This document shows positions 53,027 through 61,368 of a stretch of 64,000 bases of DNA, piece after piece. A program made the translations under genes and the position numbers. The notes below the pieces were generated by a model, which was not told where the DNA came from, did no database searches, and saw only the letters and a program-made list of their open reading frames with translations. The first letter of the stretch is position 1; every line of letters starts with the position of its first letter. The stretch comes from Amycolatopsis jejuensis (GTDB lineage: Bacteria; Actinomycetota; Actinomycetes; Mycobacteriales; Pseudonocardiaceae), in contig NZ_JNYZ01000001.1 in NCBI RefSeq assembly GCF_000717335.1, forward strand, positions 288,070 to 352,069, in the 5' to 3' direction.

Positions 53027-54628
53027 TCATCCGCGTTTTTCCTGCCACTGCAGGACATGGATCGGCGGTCCCTCCCCCGCGTACTGCACCAGCACCTGCT
53101 CCCCGCCGCGTTCCAGCGTCAGGTCGACGAGTCCACCCGGGTTCTCCATGAGCTCTGTCCTGGCCGGTGCCGAGACGATCCGGTCGCCGTCGCGGACGCC
53201 TGCTTTCGCCGCCGGGGACCCGGGTACCAGGCCGGAGACCACGCCGCCGGTGAGGCTCGTGAAGTCGAATCCGAGCTCGGTGCCACGCACCTCGACCTCG
53301 GCGGCGGTGAACTCGTCGCCCAGCGCATCGGGCCGGATGGTCAGCGGCTCGCCGTCGGTCATGGCGGCGAAGTCGGCGCTCCCCCGCTCGCCGAGCTCGC
53401 GGACGACGAGCTCGACCCAATCGGAGGTGGTCACCGCCTCTCCGGCGCGGTGCCGGCGCAGGACCTCGAGCACCAAGTCGTCGACACCCCGCTCGCCACC
53501 GCTGGCCTCCAGCAGCTGTGCATTGAGGTTGAGCAAGTACGCGAGGCCGCGCCCGTAGGGCAGCCGCAGGGCTCGGCTGTCGGTCCAGAAAAGCCCTTCG
53601 GCATCGTCGTTTCCCAAGGCCCGCAACGGGTTCGTGCAGTACGCCCGGATCCGCTCGTTCACCAGGCGGGCGAACTCCCCGGCGGAGATGATCTCCGCGC
53701 GGTACGGGATGACGAGCGAGTAGTATTCCGCAGTTCCCTCGGTGTACCAAGCGGTTTCGCCGTGGCCGCCGTCCATCCGCGGCCAGGTGTGCGCCGTTTC
53801 GTGGGCGAGCAGCGCGGACAGGCTTTCGACGGTCGGCTTCCCGTGCGGGCCGTAGCCGAAAGCGAACGACCGGTGGAACCCGGTACCGCCGTCACCGTCG
53901 TAGGGATGCCGCCGCACGAAGACGCGGTAACCCTCCTCCCGGTCGTCGAAAAACTCGCTCATCGCACGGAAGATCCGGTCGACGTGGTCCGCGACCGCCG
54001 CCGCATCGAACGGCGGAGTGCTCAGCCAGTGCATGACCGCCGCCTGCTCCGGCCCGGGCTCAGGCCACTGCGACACTTCACCCGCCATGTAGAAACACTC
54101 CGTCAGCCGGGTCAACGGCGCCTGGGTGAGCACAGTGCCGTCGCCGAGGCTCGACACGCCACGGGCCGAGGGCGGCATCCGGGTGAGGTCCCAGGACACG
54201 GTCAGGGCGAACTCGTCGTCCAGTTCGGGCAGTGCCAGGAAGGTGATCCCGGAGCCCTCGATCCCGGCGGAGTCACCGCGCAGGTCGAACAGCGGTCCAT
54301 TCACGGTCCACGCGTCGACGGCACGCACCGGCGCGAAATAGCTTACGTGGAGATCCCCGTCCGTCTCCTTGCGGGCGATCCAGTTGCGATAGGTGTAGGA
54401 CGAGTTGGCGGCACCGGCTGCTTCGGACACCGGGACAGTGCCACCCCGGTCGGCGACCCGCAGCCGCCTGATCTCGGCGCCGGGGATACCGACGATCACC
54501 TTGGGCAGCCGGCAGATCGTCGCACCGGCGGCAAAGCTCACCCCGGCAACGGTGTACGAGACGGCCACTCCGCTGCGGGGGGCGTCGATCACGGGTTGCA
54601 GGACCAGGTCGAGCCTGCGTCGGGTCAT
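53027..54628 (-). CDS. M61-family aminopeptidase with PDZ domain
   Basis: A 533-residue gluzincin metallopeptidase. The zinc motif is H276-E-T-A-H280, followed by WYTEGTAEYYS with the third ligand Glu. The N-terminal beta-domain (about 1-170) and the C-terminal PDZ-like segment with GLVPGSPAAKAGVRDGDRI (about residues 450-500) are typical of M61 glycyl aminopeptidases. No signal peptide is present. The ATG overlaps the stop of the YheO regulator gene by four bases. It should remove N-terminal residues, such as Gly or Ala, from imported peptides, complementing the S10 carboxypeptidases. Confidence 0.87.
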   Translation of the reverse strand: MTRRRLDLVLQPVIDAPRSGVAVSYTVAGVSFAAGATICRLPKVIVGIPGAEIRRLRVADRGGTVPVSEAAGAANSSYTYRNWIARKETDGDLHVSYFAPVRAVDAWTVNGPLFDLRGDSAGIEGSGITFLALPELDDEFALTVSWDLTRMPPSARGVSSLGDGTVLTQAPLTRLTECFYMAGEVSQWPEPGPEQAAVMHWLSTPPFDAAAVADHVDRIFRAMSEFFDDREEGYRVFVRRHPYDGDGGTGFHRSFAFGYGPHGKPTVESLSALLAHETAHTWPRMDGGHGETAWYTEGTAEYYSLVIPYRAEIISAGEFARLVNERIRAYCTNPLRALGNDDAEGLFWTDSRALRLPYGRGLAYLLNLNAQLLEASGGERGVDDLVLEVLRRHRAGEAVTTSDWVELVVRELGERGSADFAAMTDGEPLTIRPDALGDEFTAAEVEVRGTELGFDFTSLTGGVVSGLVPGSPAAKAGVRDGDRIVSAPARTELMENPGGLVDLTLERGGEQVLVQYAGEGPPIHVLQWQEKRG

Positions 54629-55386
54629 GCTGGGTCCCTTCCGAGGGCGCTGCCGGGCTCATCGGCCGCCACTTCGTTCAAATAGTTGTAGATCGTGGGA
54701 CGGCTGACCGAGAGGTGCTGAGCCGCGAGGTTGATCCCGTCGCGAATCGTGAAGAACCCGCGGCTTTCGAGTTCGCGGACGACGTCCAGTTTGTGGGTCT
54801 TCTTCATCAGTTCGACCGGCACGCCGACCCCCGCGATGGCATCCTGGATCAATCCTTCGGCGAGCGCGTCGATCGAACCGGGAAAGGTCTCCGCATCGAT
54901 CGGAGTCGGGCTGCGAGTCTTTCCCGGCGTGGCGATCGCGGTGACGGCGCTCAGCATGCGCTGTGCCTCTTCGAAAGCGGCGATGTCGGTGTTGATGCAC
55001 AAGCACACGACCGGATTTCCGGATGGAGCGTCGAAGAAGATGCTCGACGAACGCATCGCCATGCCGTCCATTTCCGTCCGGTACCGGATCAGGTGCTCGA
55101 CTCGTCCGGGGCGGAACGCACGCAGCCCGAGGTCGGTGACCGGCCCGCCGACTTCCCTGCCGGTGATCGTGCCCCCGATCGCGGCGATCGTCGCGGGCAT
55201 GCGCGTGAGGTCGTGGAGAACCACTTCGGTCCGGGGTTCGAGTGCTTGGGCGAGTACCGGCACGATCGGCCCGAGAAGCCCGACCACCAGCGCCGCGTGC
55301 GCCCGTTCGGCGGTGGTGTATCCCGAACGGCGTGGGCCGCGATCAGGTTCCGCCGGCTTGTCCCTGTTGTGGTTCGTCCTCGACAT
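54625..55386 (-). CDS. YheO-type PAS/HTH transcriptional regulator
   Basis: A 253-residue regulator. The N-terminal PAS-like domain (about 30-150) includes PRTEVVLHDLTRMPATIAAI and CINTDIAAFEEAQR. The C-terminal HTH region reads VVRELESRGFFTIRDGINLAA, then LSVSRPTIYNYLNEV, as in YheO/DauR proteins. DauR relatives control D-arginine catabolism, so regulation by an amino-acid ligand is plausible. It is encoded between the KPR-like gene (33-bp gap) and the M61 gene (four-base overlap). The probable targets are the divergent promoters at 57.5-57.8 kb. Confidence 0.85.
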   Translation of the reverse strand: MSRTNHNRDKPAEPDRGPRRSGYTTAERAHAALVVGLLGPIVPVLAQALEPRTEVVLHDLTRMPATIAAIGGTITGREVGGPVTDLGLRAFRPGRVEHLIRYRTEMDGMAMRSSSIFFDAPSGNPVVCLCINTDIAAFEEAQRMLSAVTAIATPGKTRSPTPIDAETFPGSIDALAEGLIQDAIAGVGVPVELMKKTHKLDVVRELESRGFFTIRDGINLAAQHLSVSRPTIYNYLNEVAADEPGSALGRDPA

Positions 55387-55419
55387 CCGTCCCCATTTCC
55401 CTGTCCGATGTGGTGCTCG

Positions 55420-56433
55420 TCACGACCGTGGAAGGCCGAGCGCGGCCCTGAGTTCGTCGTCGCCCTGGCTCGCCGGCCCGGGTCCGGCGGTGCAGGCGTG
55501 CGCGGCGACCCGCTGGAGTGCGGCGTTCACGGGCGTCGGTACTCCGTGCATCCTCCCGAGGAGGACGATCTCACCGTTGAGGTAGTTCGTCTCGACCGAG
55601 GCGCCCCTTGCCAGGCTTTGCCAGGTCGAGTTGCCCTGCCAGCCGTCGCGCCCCGAGTCCGCGGTGCCGGACACCGCCGACAAGCCGATCCGTTCCGCCG
55701 CAGCCGTTTCGGCCAGCCCGATACCTGCGGTGGCGAACACCTCCCGCGCCTCCTGCACGGCCTGATGAGCGACTTGCTCGCGCAGTTCACTGGCGCGGTA
55801 AAGCGCCACCAGGATGTTCATCAGGTTCGTCAGCAGCTTGGCCGCCTTCCAGCCGAGGATGTCCGGTACGGGCCGGACGGAGAAGCCCGCTCGCGCGAGA
55901 TCGGCAGCGATGCCGGCAGTGGCCGCATCGATCCCGGCCGGGTATTTCCCCAGCCAGATGCGTCCGGCGGATTCGCCGTGCGAAGACACCTTGCCCGGCT
56001 CCAGGAACGTCGCCCGCACCGCGATGCTGGCCCCCACGACCGTGGTGAACCGGCGTAACGCTGTCCGCTCGCTGTCGATGCCGTTCTGCAGCGTGACCAC
56101 CGGCAGCACCTCCGCAGCGGTGCCCCGGCATGCGTCCGCCGTCTCGACCGGACGCCATGCCCACTGGTCCGCAGCCGCCTCGACGTCCTGCGCCTTGGTC
56201 GCAAAGACGAGTACGTCGCCGGACCGCAGTCGCGCCACCTCGTCCGGATGGCCGACGGCGGTGAGATCGAGCTGGTGCCGCACGGTCGGCCGCGTATAGG
56301 TCAGGCCCCGCTCCCGCAGTGTCCGCAGGTGCTCGCCACGCGCGACGAGCACGACCTCAGTTCCGGCGAGGTGCAGCTGCGCGGCCAAAGTCGAGCCGAT
56401 GGCACCGGCGCCGACGATCACATATCGGATCAT
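55420..56433 (-). CDS. 2-dehydropantoate 2-reductase-like enzyme (ApbA/PanE family)
   Basis: A 337-residue NADPH-dependent reductase. The N-terminal Rossmann start is VIVGAGAIGSTLAAQL, with Arg in VLVARGEHL after strand two, which binds the NADPH phosphate. The catalytic Lys region reads ILGWKAAKLLTNLMNIL. The C-terminal domain (about 180-320) has the usual helical block. The ATG at 56433 overlaps the stop of the aminotransferase gene by four bases. In this operon it may reduce a 2-oxo acid formed by the aminotransferase rather than make pantoate. That role is inference. Confidence 0.85.
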   Translation of the reverse strand: MIRYVIVGAGAIGSTLAAQLHLAGTEVVLVARGEHLRTLRERGLTYTRPTVRHQLDLTAVGHPDEVARLRSGDVLVFATKAQDVEAAADQWAWRPVETADACRGTAAEVLPVVTLQNGIDSERTALRRFTTVVGASIAVRATFLEPGKVSSHGESAGRIWLGKYPAGIDAATAGIAADLARAGFSVRPVPDILGWKAAKLLTNLMNILVALYRASELREQVAHQAVQEAREVFATAGIGLAETAAAERIGLSAVSGTADSGRDGWQGNSTWQSLARGASVETNYLNGEIVLLGRMHGVPTPVNAALQRVAAHACTAGPGPASQGDDELRAALGLPRS

Positions 56434-57539
56434 GGCCGGTGCCTCGGGTGCTGTCGCGCCAGCCCGGCCAGCGAAGCGAGCAGCACCTCGACGTCTTCGT
56501 CGCTGTTGTAGAAATGCCCGGAGATCCGCAGCCGCGAACCGCGCGCGGCCACGTGAACACCCTGTGCCGCCAGCCGGGCCGTGGCCGCTTCCGGGTCGAA
56601 AGCGGTGTCGAGGCACACCAGCGTGCCGGTGCGCTCGATCGGCGCGACCGGCGGAAGACCGAGCGAAACGCAACCCCGGTGAATACGCGCGGCCAGTTCC
56701 CCTGCCCGGGCCGTGATCCACTCGGTACCGATCTGCTGCCGGACTTCCAGTGCCGCACCGAGCGCGCACACACCGGGGACGTTGAAATAGCCGTACGCCA
56801 GCGCCGCCGAGAACGAGTGCCCCGCGCGGATCCCCAGATGGCGCAGCGTCTCCTTCCTCCCCACCACCGCGGCGACCCCGAACCCGGCCAGCAGCCACTT
56901 GTACCCGGTACACACGTAGAAGTCGACGTGCTCGGCTTCCGCGGGCAGGCATCCGCCCGCCTGGGCACCGTCGACGACGAGCAGGACGCCGGCCTCGCGG
57001 CACGCCCGCCCGAGCGCGACGAGGTCGAGCCGCGTTCCGGTCGTGGAGTTGACGTGGGACACGGCGACGACCCGCGTATTCCGTCCGATGGCCGCCAGCA
57101 ACGGGGTCAATCGCTCGTCACCGGCCAGTGGCGCGACCTTCCGGACGCGCGCACCGGGCCCGGCGTGATACCACGGCATCACGATCGAGGGAAAATCCTG
57201 CTCCAGCACGATGATTTCGTCTCCGCTGCGCCACGGGATCAGGCGGGTGATCGCCGCGACCGCGTCCGAGGTCGACGACGCGACGGCCGTTTCCGGCACT
57301 GTCACCCCGAACTCCGCGGCCAGCAGTTCATAAGCCTGGGCAATTCGGCGGTTCAGCTGCGCGGTGCCCAGCCTGCCGTGTTCCAGCGCCGAATAACACC
57401 TGCCGACCGCTTCCCGGACCGCGGCGGGGACCAGGCCGACCGAAGCCGTGTCGAAGTACCTCGCCTCCTGGGGGCGTCCCGGGAAATGCGCGGCGAGGAC
57501 GCCTGCCGGCGCGACCTCGCCGCTCCGTGGGTCCGGCAT
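56430..57539 (-). CDS. class V PLP aminotransferase (cysteine desulfurase/isopenicillin-N epimerase-like)
   Basis: A 369-residue fold-type I class V enzyme. The PLP Lys is K214 in CTGYKWLLAGFG, preceded by VVDGAQAGGCLP with the Asp contact. HVNSTTGTRLDLVAL and the N-terminal YFDTASVGLVP are typical of cysteine desulfurase-like proteins. The active-site loop Cys found in true desulfurases is not evident, so lyase, epimerase or transaminase activity is more likely. It begins a minus-strand operon with a strong promoter at 57608-57581. Confidence 0.85.
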   Translation of the reverse strand: MPDPRSGEVAPAGVLAAHFPGRPQEARYFDTASVGLVPAAVREAVGRCYSALEHGRLGTAQLNRRIAQAYELLAAEFGVTVPETAVASSTSDAVAAITRLIPWRSGDEIIVLEQDFPSIVMPWYHAGPGARVRKVAPLAGDERLTPLLAAIGRNTRVVAVSHVNSTTGTRLDLVALGRACREAGVLLVVDGAQAGGCLPAEAEHVDFYVCTGYKWLLAGFGVAAVVGRKETLRHLGIRAGHSFSAALAYGYFNVPGVCALGAALEVRQQIGTEWITARAGELAARIHRGCVSLGLPPVAPIERTGTLVCLDTAFDPEAATARLAAQGVHVAARGSRLRISGHFYNSDEDVEVLLASLAGLARQHPRHRP

Positions 57540-57578
57540 CTCAGACCTCGCTTCCGGGGTCGGACGATCGATCTAGAC

Positions 57579-57595
57579 GAATAGTAAAAGTATTC
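57579..57595. promoter_or_regulatory. inverted repeat over the -10 box of the peptide operon
   Basis: GAATA-GTAAAAG-TATTC has perfect 5-bp arms and overlaps the -10 box of the aminotransferase promoter. It is a possible operator for the YheO-type regulator. Confidence 0.4.
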
Positions 57596-57608
57596 TCGCT
57601 CTTGTCAA
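57581..57608 (-). promoter_or_regulatory. promoter of the aminotransferase-peptidase operon
   Basis: On the minus strand TTGACA (57608-57603) is followed after 16 bases by TACTAT (57586-57581). Both hexamers are near consensus. The ATG at 57539 follows after about 40 bases. Confidence 0.6.
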
Positions 57609-57735
57609 CCGATCCACCCTTCTCGACCGGGCGACCGGCTTCGGCGGATCAGCCGGTTATCCCTTGCACAACCGCATTTTACGGCCGACCGAGCCAGCCG
57701 AGCCCACCCGCGTCGAACCACTTGGTTGAGACTGG

Positions 57736-57764
57736 TTGTCAATGAGCGCGATGGATCGTATAGT
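57736..57764 (+). promoter_or_regulatory. promoter of the peptide ABC operon
   Basis: TTGTCA (57736-57741) and TATAGT (57759-57764) are separated by 17 bases. The start codon of the binding-protein gene lies about 100 bases downstream. It is divergent from the aminotransferase promoter 130 bases away. Confidence 0.6.
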
Positions 57765-57864
57765 CCCCCGATATGCAGTTGAGGGCAGCACCTCTCCCTT
57801 GGCTACGGGCACGGCGCGAACGCGGGCCCGGCGACGCCACCCCTTCGCGAGTCCGGAGCTCATC

Positions 57865-59508
57865 ATGCGAATCCCGCTGAGAAAGCACGCAGCGCTCACC
57901 ACTGCGGCAACCGCCACGGCCGTCCTGCTGGCAGCCTGCGCATCAGGTTCGCCCGAGAACGCCTCCCGCAAGCCGCCGTCCGATGCGCCGATCGCCTCCT
58001 TCACTTACGCGGCAACCCAATGGCCGACCTCGTTGAACGGCAGGACCACGAAGATCGCGACCGCGCAGATCAGCACGCTCGTGACGCAGCCGCTGGAGCG
58101 GTTCTCCTATGCCGACGGCCAGGTCCGGTTTGCGCCCAACCTCGCGGTCTCCGTGCGGCAGACAGACCCGCAAACCGTTGTCTACACCCTGCGTGAGGGC
58201 GTCAAGTTCTCCGACGGCACTCCGCTGTCCCCGGCGGACGCGGTCTGGAGCATCACCGCGGCCGCGGCTCCCACCGCCGAAACGGCCGCAGTCATGCAAG
58301 GCTTCGCGAGCGCGGTGAGTTCCGGTGCCCACGAGCTCACCGTGAAGTGGCAATGGCCGATCGGCTTGCCGGGACTGCGCGAGAAAATTGCCGGCACCGT
58401 CGAAATCCAGCAGGCGAAGTTCGCCCAGTCGCACCCCGACGACCTCGGTACCCCGTCCGCGCTGCCGATCGGCACCGGACCCTATCGCTACCAATCACAA
58501 ACGGCTCAGGACATCAAGCTGGTGCCCAACGACCAGTACTGGGGCGAGAAGCCGAAGGTGCAGAACCTGACCTTCACCCGGTTCACCCAGGACGCCAGCG
58601 CGCAGCTCGCGATGCGCTCGGGCTCCGTGCAGGCTGCGCAGCCGATCGACGTCAAGACGGCGCCGCAGTGGGAGAAGATCGAGGGCTCGTCGCTCTACGC
58701 TGCGCACGACCCGTCGACCAGCTTCTTGTCGATGGATCTGAACACGCCCCCCTTCGACGATGTCCACGTGCGCAAGGCCATCGCGTACGCGCTCGACCGC
58801 GAGAGCATCGCGCAGGCCGCTTTCGGTGGACGCGCCGACCTGCTGAAGGGACTGCTGCCTGCCGCCGGGTTCACCGGCGCGGCGCCATCGCTGACCGCCG
58901 CGCAGCAATTCCTCGACCAGCTCCCCTCCACCGGCTTCGACCTCGGCAAGGCGAAAGCGGAGCTCGCGCAGTCGAGCCGCCCGCACGGATTCGCCACGAC
59001 GATGACGTACAGCAGCGGCGCGACCTGGCAGCAGATCCTGCTCCTGAGCCTGCAGGAGAACCTCAAGCAGCTGGGCATCACGCTCGAGCTCAAGCCGGTC
59101 AGCGCGCAGGAGTGGTTCCAGACCTTCTTCAGCCACCGGGCGACCGGAATCCAGGTGTTCCCCGACATCGCCATTCTGAGCGGTGAGGTGACCGCGCCGC
59201 TTCCCGGCATCGTCGGCAAGGCGAGCATGCGCCCGCAGATGCTCAACAGTGCCAACTTCACCTCGCCCGCGATCGAGTCGGCGTACCCGATGATCGACGC
59301 CAAGACGGCCGGCGCGTACCCGAAGGACCGGCAGTGGGAGGCGACCAAGACGGTGCTCACCGAGGTCGCGAACCAGGTGCCCTACGTCCCCCTGTTCTCG
59401 CAGCACAACGTCTATGTCGCAGGCAAGGGGTTCGTCTTCACCACCACGCCGTCGTTCTTCGACCTGCTCAGCGGTTCCTGGATCGACTACGTGCGCGCGA
59501 CCCGGTGA
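57865..59508 (+). CDS. ABC peptide-binding lipoprotein (family 5)
   Basis: A 547-residue DppA/OppA-type binding protein. The signal peptide ends VLLAACAS, a very good lipobox. Family marks are LREGVKFSDGTPLSPADAVWS, IGTGPYRYQSQ, LVPNDQYWGEKPK and VRKAIAYALDRESIAQ. The ATG at 57865 has GGAG eight bases upstream; the longer open frame from 57736 starts within the promoter and is unlikely. It captures peptides or other amide compounds outside the membrane for the downstream permeases. Confidence 0.9.
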   Translation: MRIPLRKHAALTTAATATAVLLAACASGSPENASRKPPSDAPIASFTYAATQWPTSLNGRTTKIATAQISTLVTQPLERFSYADGQVRFAPNLAVSVRQTDPQTVVYTLREGVKFSDGTPLSPADAVWSITAAAAPTAETAAVMQGFASAVSSGAHELTVKWQWPIGLPGLREKIAGTVEIQQAKFAQSHPDDLGTPSALPIGTGPYRYQSQTAQDIKLVPNDQYWGEKPKVQNLTFTRFTQDASAQLAMRSGSVQAAQPIDVKTAPQWEKIEGSSLYAAHDPSTSFLSMDLNTPPFDDVHVRKAIAYALDRESIAQAAFGGRADLLKGLLPAAGFTGAAPSLTAAQQFLDQLPSTGFDLGKAKAELAQSSRPHGFATTMTYSSGATWQQILLLSLQENLKQLGITLELKPVSAQEWFQTFFSHRATGIQVFPDIAILSGEVTAPLPGIVGKASMRPQMLNSANFTSPAIESAYPMIDAKTAGAYPKDRQWEATKTVLTEVANQVPYVPLFSQHNVYVAGKGFVFTTTPSFFDLLSGSWIDYVRATR

Positions 59509-59545
59509 GCAGAGCCAGGGACGGAAGCGAAGGAGGTTCCCGATC

Positions 59546-60511
59546 GTGACCATCGCCGTGTTCCTCGGCAAGCGGCTCCTTGGCATGGCCGCCTTGCTCC
59601 TGATCCTGAGCCTGCTGGTCTACTCTCTCCTGACGATCAGCCCCGGGTCGCCGATCCAGGCGCTGATCGGCCCCCGGCAGGCGACCCCCGAGCTGGTCTC
59701 CGCACTCACCGCGAAGTACCACCTGGACGACCCGTTTCCGGCGCAGTACTGGAACTGGCTGACCAGCGTGGTGCAGCTCGACTTCGGCCGGTCGATCTCG
59801 GTGGAAACCGACTCGGACGTCCTCGGCCTCATCACCGGCCGGATCGGGCTGTCGGCCGGGCTCGCGGGCTACGCACTGCTGATCGTCGTGGCGTTCGGCA
59901 TCCCGCTCGGTCTCCTCGCCGGCATCCGGCGCGGCCGCGCGGAGGACCGCACGGTGTCGCTGTTCGCCACGGTCGGGATCAGTGCGCCGTCGTTCGTCAT
60001 GGCGATCGTGCTGCTGTACGTCTTCGGTGTCGCACTCGGCTGGTTTCCCGTTTACGGTGTGGGCAGCGGGTTCGCCGATCGCGTCGCGCACCTGACCCTG
60101 CCCGCCCTCACGATCGCGATCTTCCTGTCGGCGATCGTGATCCGCCAGACCCGGGCGGCGAGCCTCACGGTGATGACACAGGACTACGTCACCTTCGCCC
60201 GCGTGCGCGGGCTCAGCCGGGGCCGGATCATGCTGCGCTACGCACTGCGGAATTCGTCCTTGCCGGTCGTCACGAGCGTCGGCATCCTCCTGATCTCGGC
60301 CGTGTCGTCGGCGCTGTTCGCCGAGCAGGTGTTCTCCGTGCCCGGAGTCGGTTCACTGCTGCTGCAAGCCGTGACGAACAAGGACGTGCCCGTGGTCCAA
60401 GGACTGGTGATGCTGCTCGGCTTGCTCGTCGTGATCGTCAACCTCGTGGTGGACCTGCTCGCCCTCGTGCTCGACCCGCGCACCCGCTCCGCGTCCCGAG
60501 GAGGCGTCTGA
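59546..60511 (+). CDS. ABC peptide permease, DppB type
   Basis: A 321-residue permease with six hydrophobic segments. It starts VTIAVFLGKRLLGMAALLLI with the typical DppB first helix. The coupling loop reads YVTFARVRGLSRGRIMLRYAL. The GTG at 59546 has AAGGAGG ten bases upstream. It overlaps the next gene by one base (TGATG). Confidence 0.9.
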   Translation: MTIAVFLGKRLLGMAALLLILSLLVYSLLTISPGSPIQALIGPRQATPELVSALTAKYHLDDPFPAQYWNWLTSVVQLDFGRSISVETDSDVLGLITGRIGLSAGLAGYALLIVVAFGIPLGLLAGIRRGRAEDRTVSLFATVGISAPSFVMAIVLLYVFGVALGWFPVYGVGSGFADRVAHLTLPALTIAIFLSAIVIRQTRAASLTVMTQDYVTFARVRGLSRGRIMLRYALRNSSLPVVTSVGILLISAVSSALFAEQVFSVPGVGSLLLQAVTNKDVPVVQGLVMLLGLLVVIVNLVVDLLALVLDPRTRSASRGGV

Positions 60512-61368
60512 TGGCCGGCCTCGCCGCATCGGCCACGCCCCGCGCCGCCCGCCGATCCCGCCCGCCTGTCCTGGTCCTGATCGCCGGCTTGTTCATGGTC
60601 GTGACCCTCGTCCTGATGGTCTTCGGGCCGTTGCTCACCCCGTACGACCCCTTCCGGCAGGACCTCCTGCTGAGCGCCTCCCCGCCGACGGGCAGCCACC
60701 TGCTCGGGACTGATCAGCTCGGCCGCGACGTGCTCTCGCAAATCGTTTACGCGGCGCGGATCGCGATCGTCGGCCCCATCGCCGTCGCACTGGGCACCGT
60801 GGTGCTCGGCGGCGCGCTCGGGGTGCTCGCCGGTTACCGGGGCGGCATCCTCGACACGCTGGTCAACCGGTTCGCCGACCTGATGTACGCGCTGCCGGCG
60901 CTGCTGGTGATCATCGTGATCGTCGGTGTGGTCGGCGGCGGCTACTGGTTCGCCATCGCAGTACTGGCCGTGCTCGGCATCCCGAGCCAGGCCCGGCTGT
61001 GCCGCAGCGCCACGATGGTCCAGGCGCGGATGCCCTATATCGAGTCCGCGCGGACGCTGGGCCTGTCGTCGGCCCGGATCATGACCCGGCACGTACTGCC
61101 CACCATCATGCCCACGCTCATCGCGACGTTCCTGCTCGATTTCGTGATCGCTCTCATCAGCCTGTCCGGGCTGGCGTACCTGGGGCTGGGCGTTCCGCCC
61201 GGCACCCCGGATTGGGGATCGATGCTCCAAGACGGACGGAATTTGCTCGACACCAACCCGTGGCTGTCCCTCGCCCCCGGTGTCATGATCGCGCTCACCG
61301 CCACGAGCGTGACACTGATCGGCGATTGGCTCTACGACCGGTTCTCGGTCACCGGTGATCGCGCGTGA
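60511..61368 (+). CDS. ABC peptide permease, DppC type
   Basis: A 285-residue permease. The N-terminal tail is followed by the first helix VLVLIAGLFMVVTLVLMVFG, and the motif HLLGTDQLGRDVLSQIVYAAR is the DppC hallmark. The coupling loop is YIESARTLGLSSARIMTRH. It overlaps the ATPase gene by four bases (GTGA). Confidence 0.9.
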   Translation: MAGLAASATPRAARRSRPPVLVLIAGLFMVVTLVLMVFGPLLTPYDPFRQDLLLSASPPTGSHLLGTDQLGRDVLSQIVYAARIAIVGPIAVALGTVVLGGALGVLAGYRGGILDTLVNRFADLMYALPALLVIIVIVGVVGGGYWFAIAVLAVLGIPSQARLCRSATMVQARMPYIESARTLGLSSARIMTRHVLPTIMPTLIATFLLDFVIALISLSGLAYLGLGVPPGTPDWGSMLQDGRNLLDTNPWLSLAPGVMIALTATSVTLIGDWLYDRFSVTGDRA

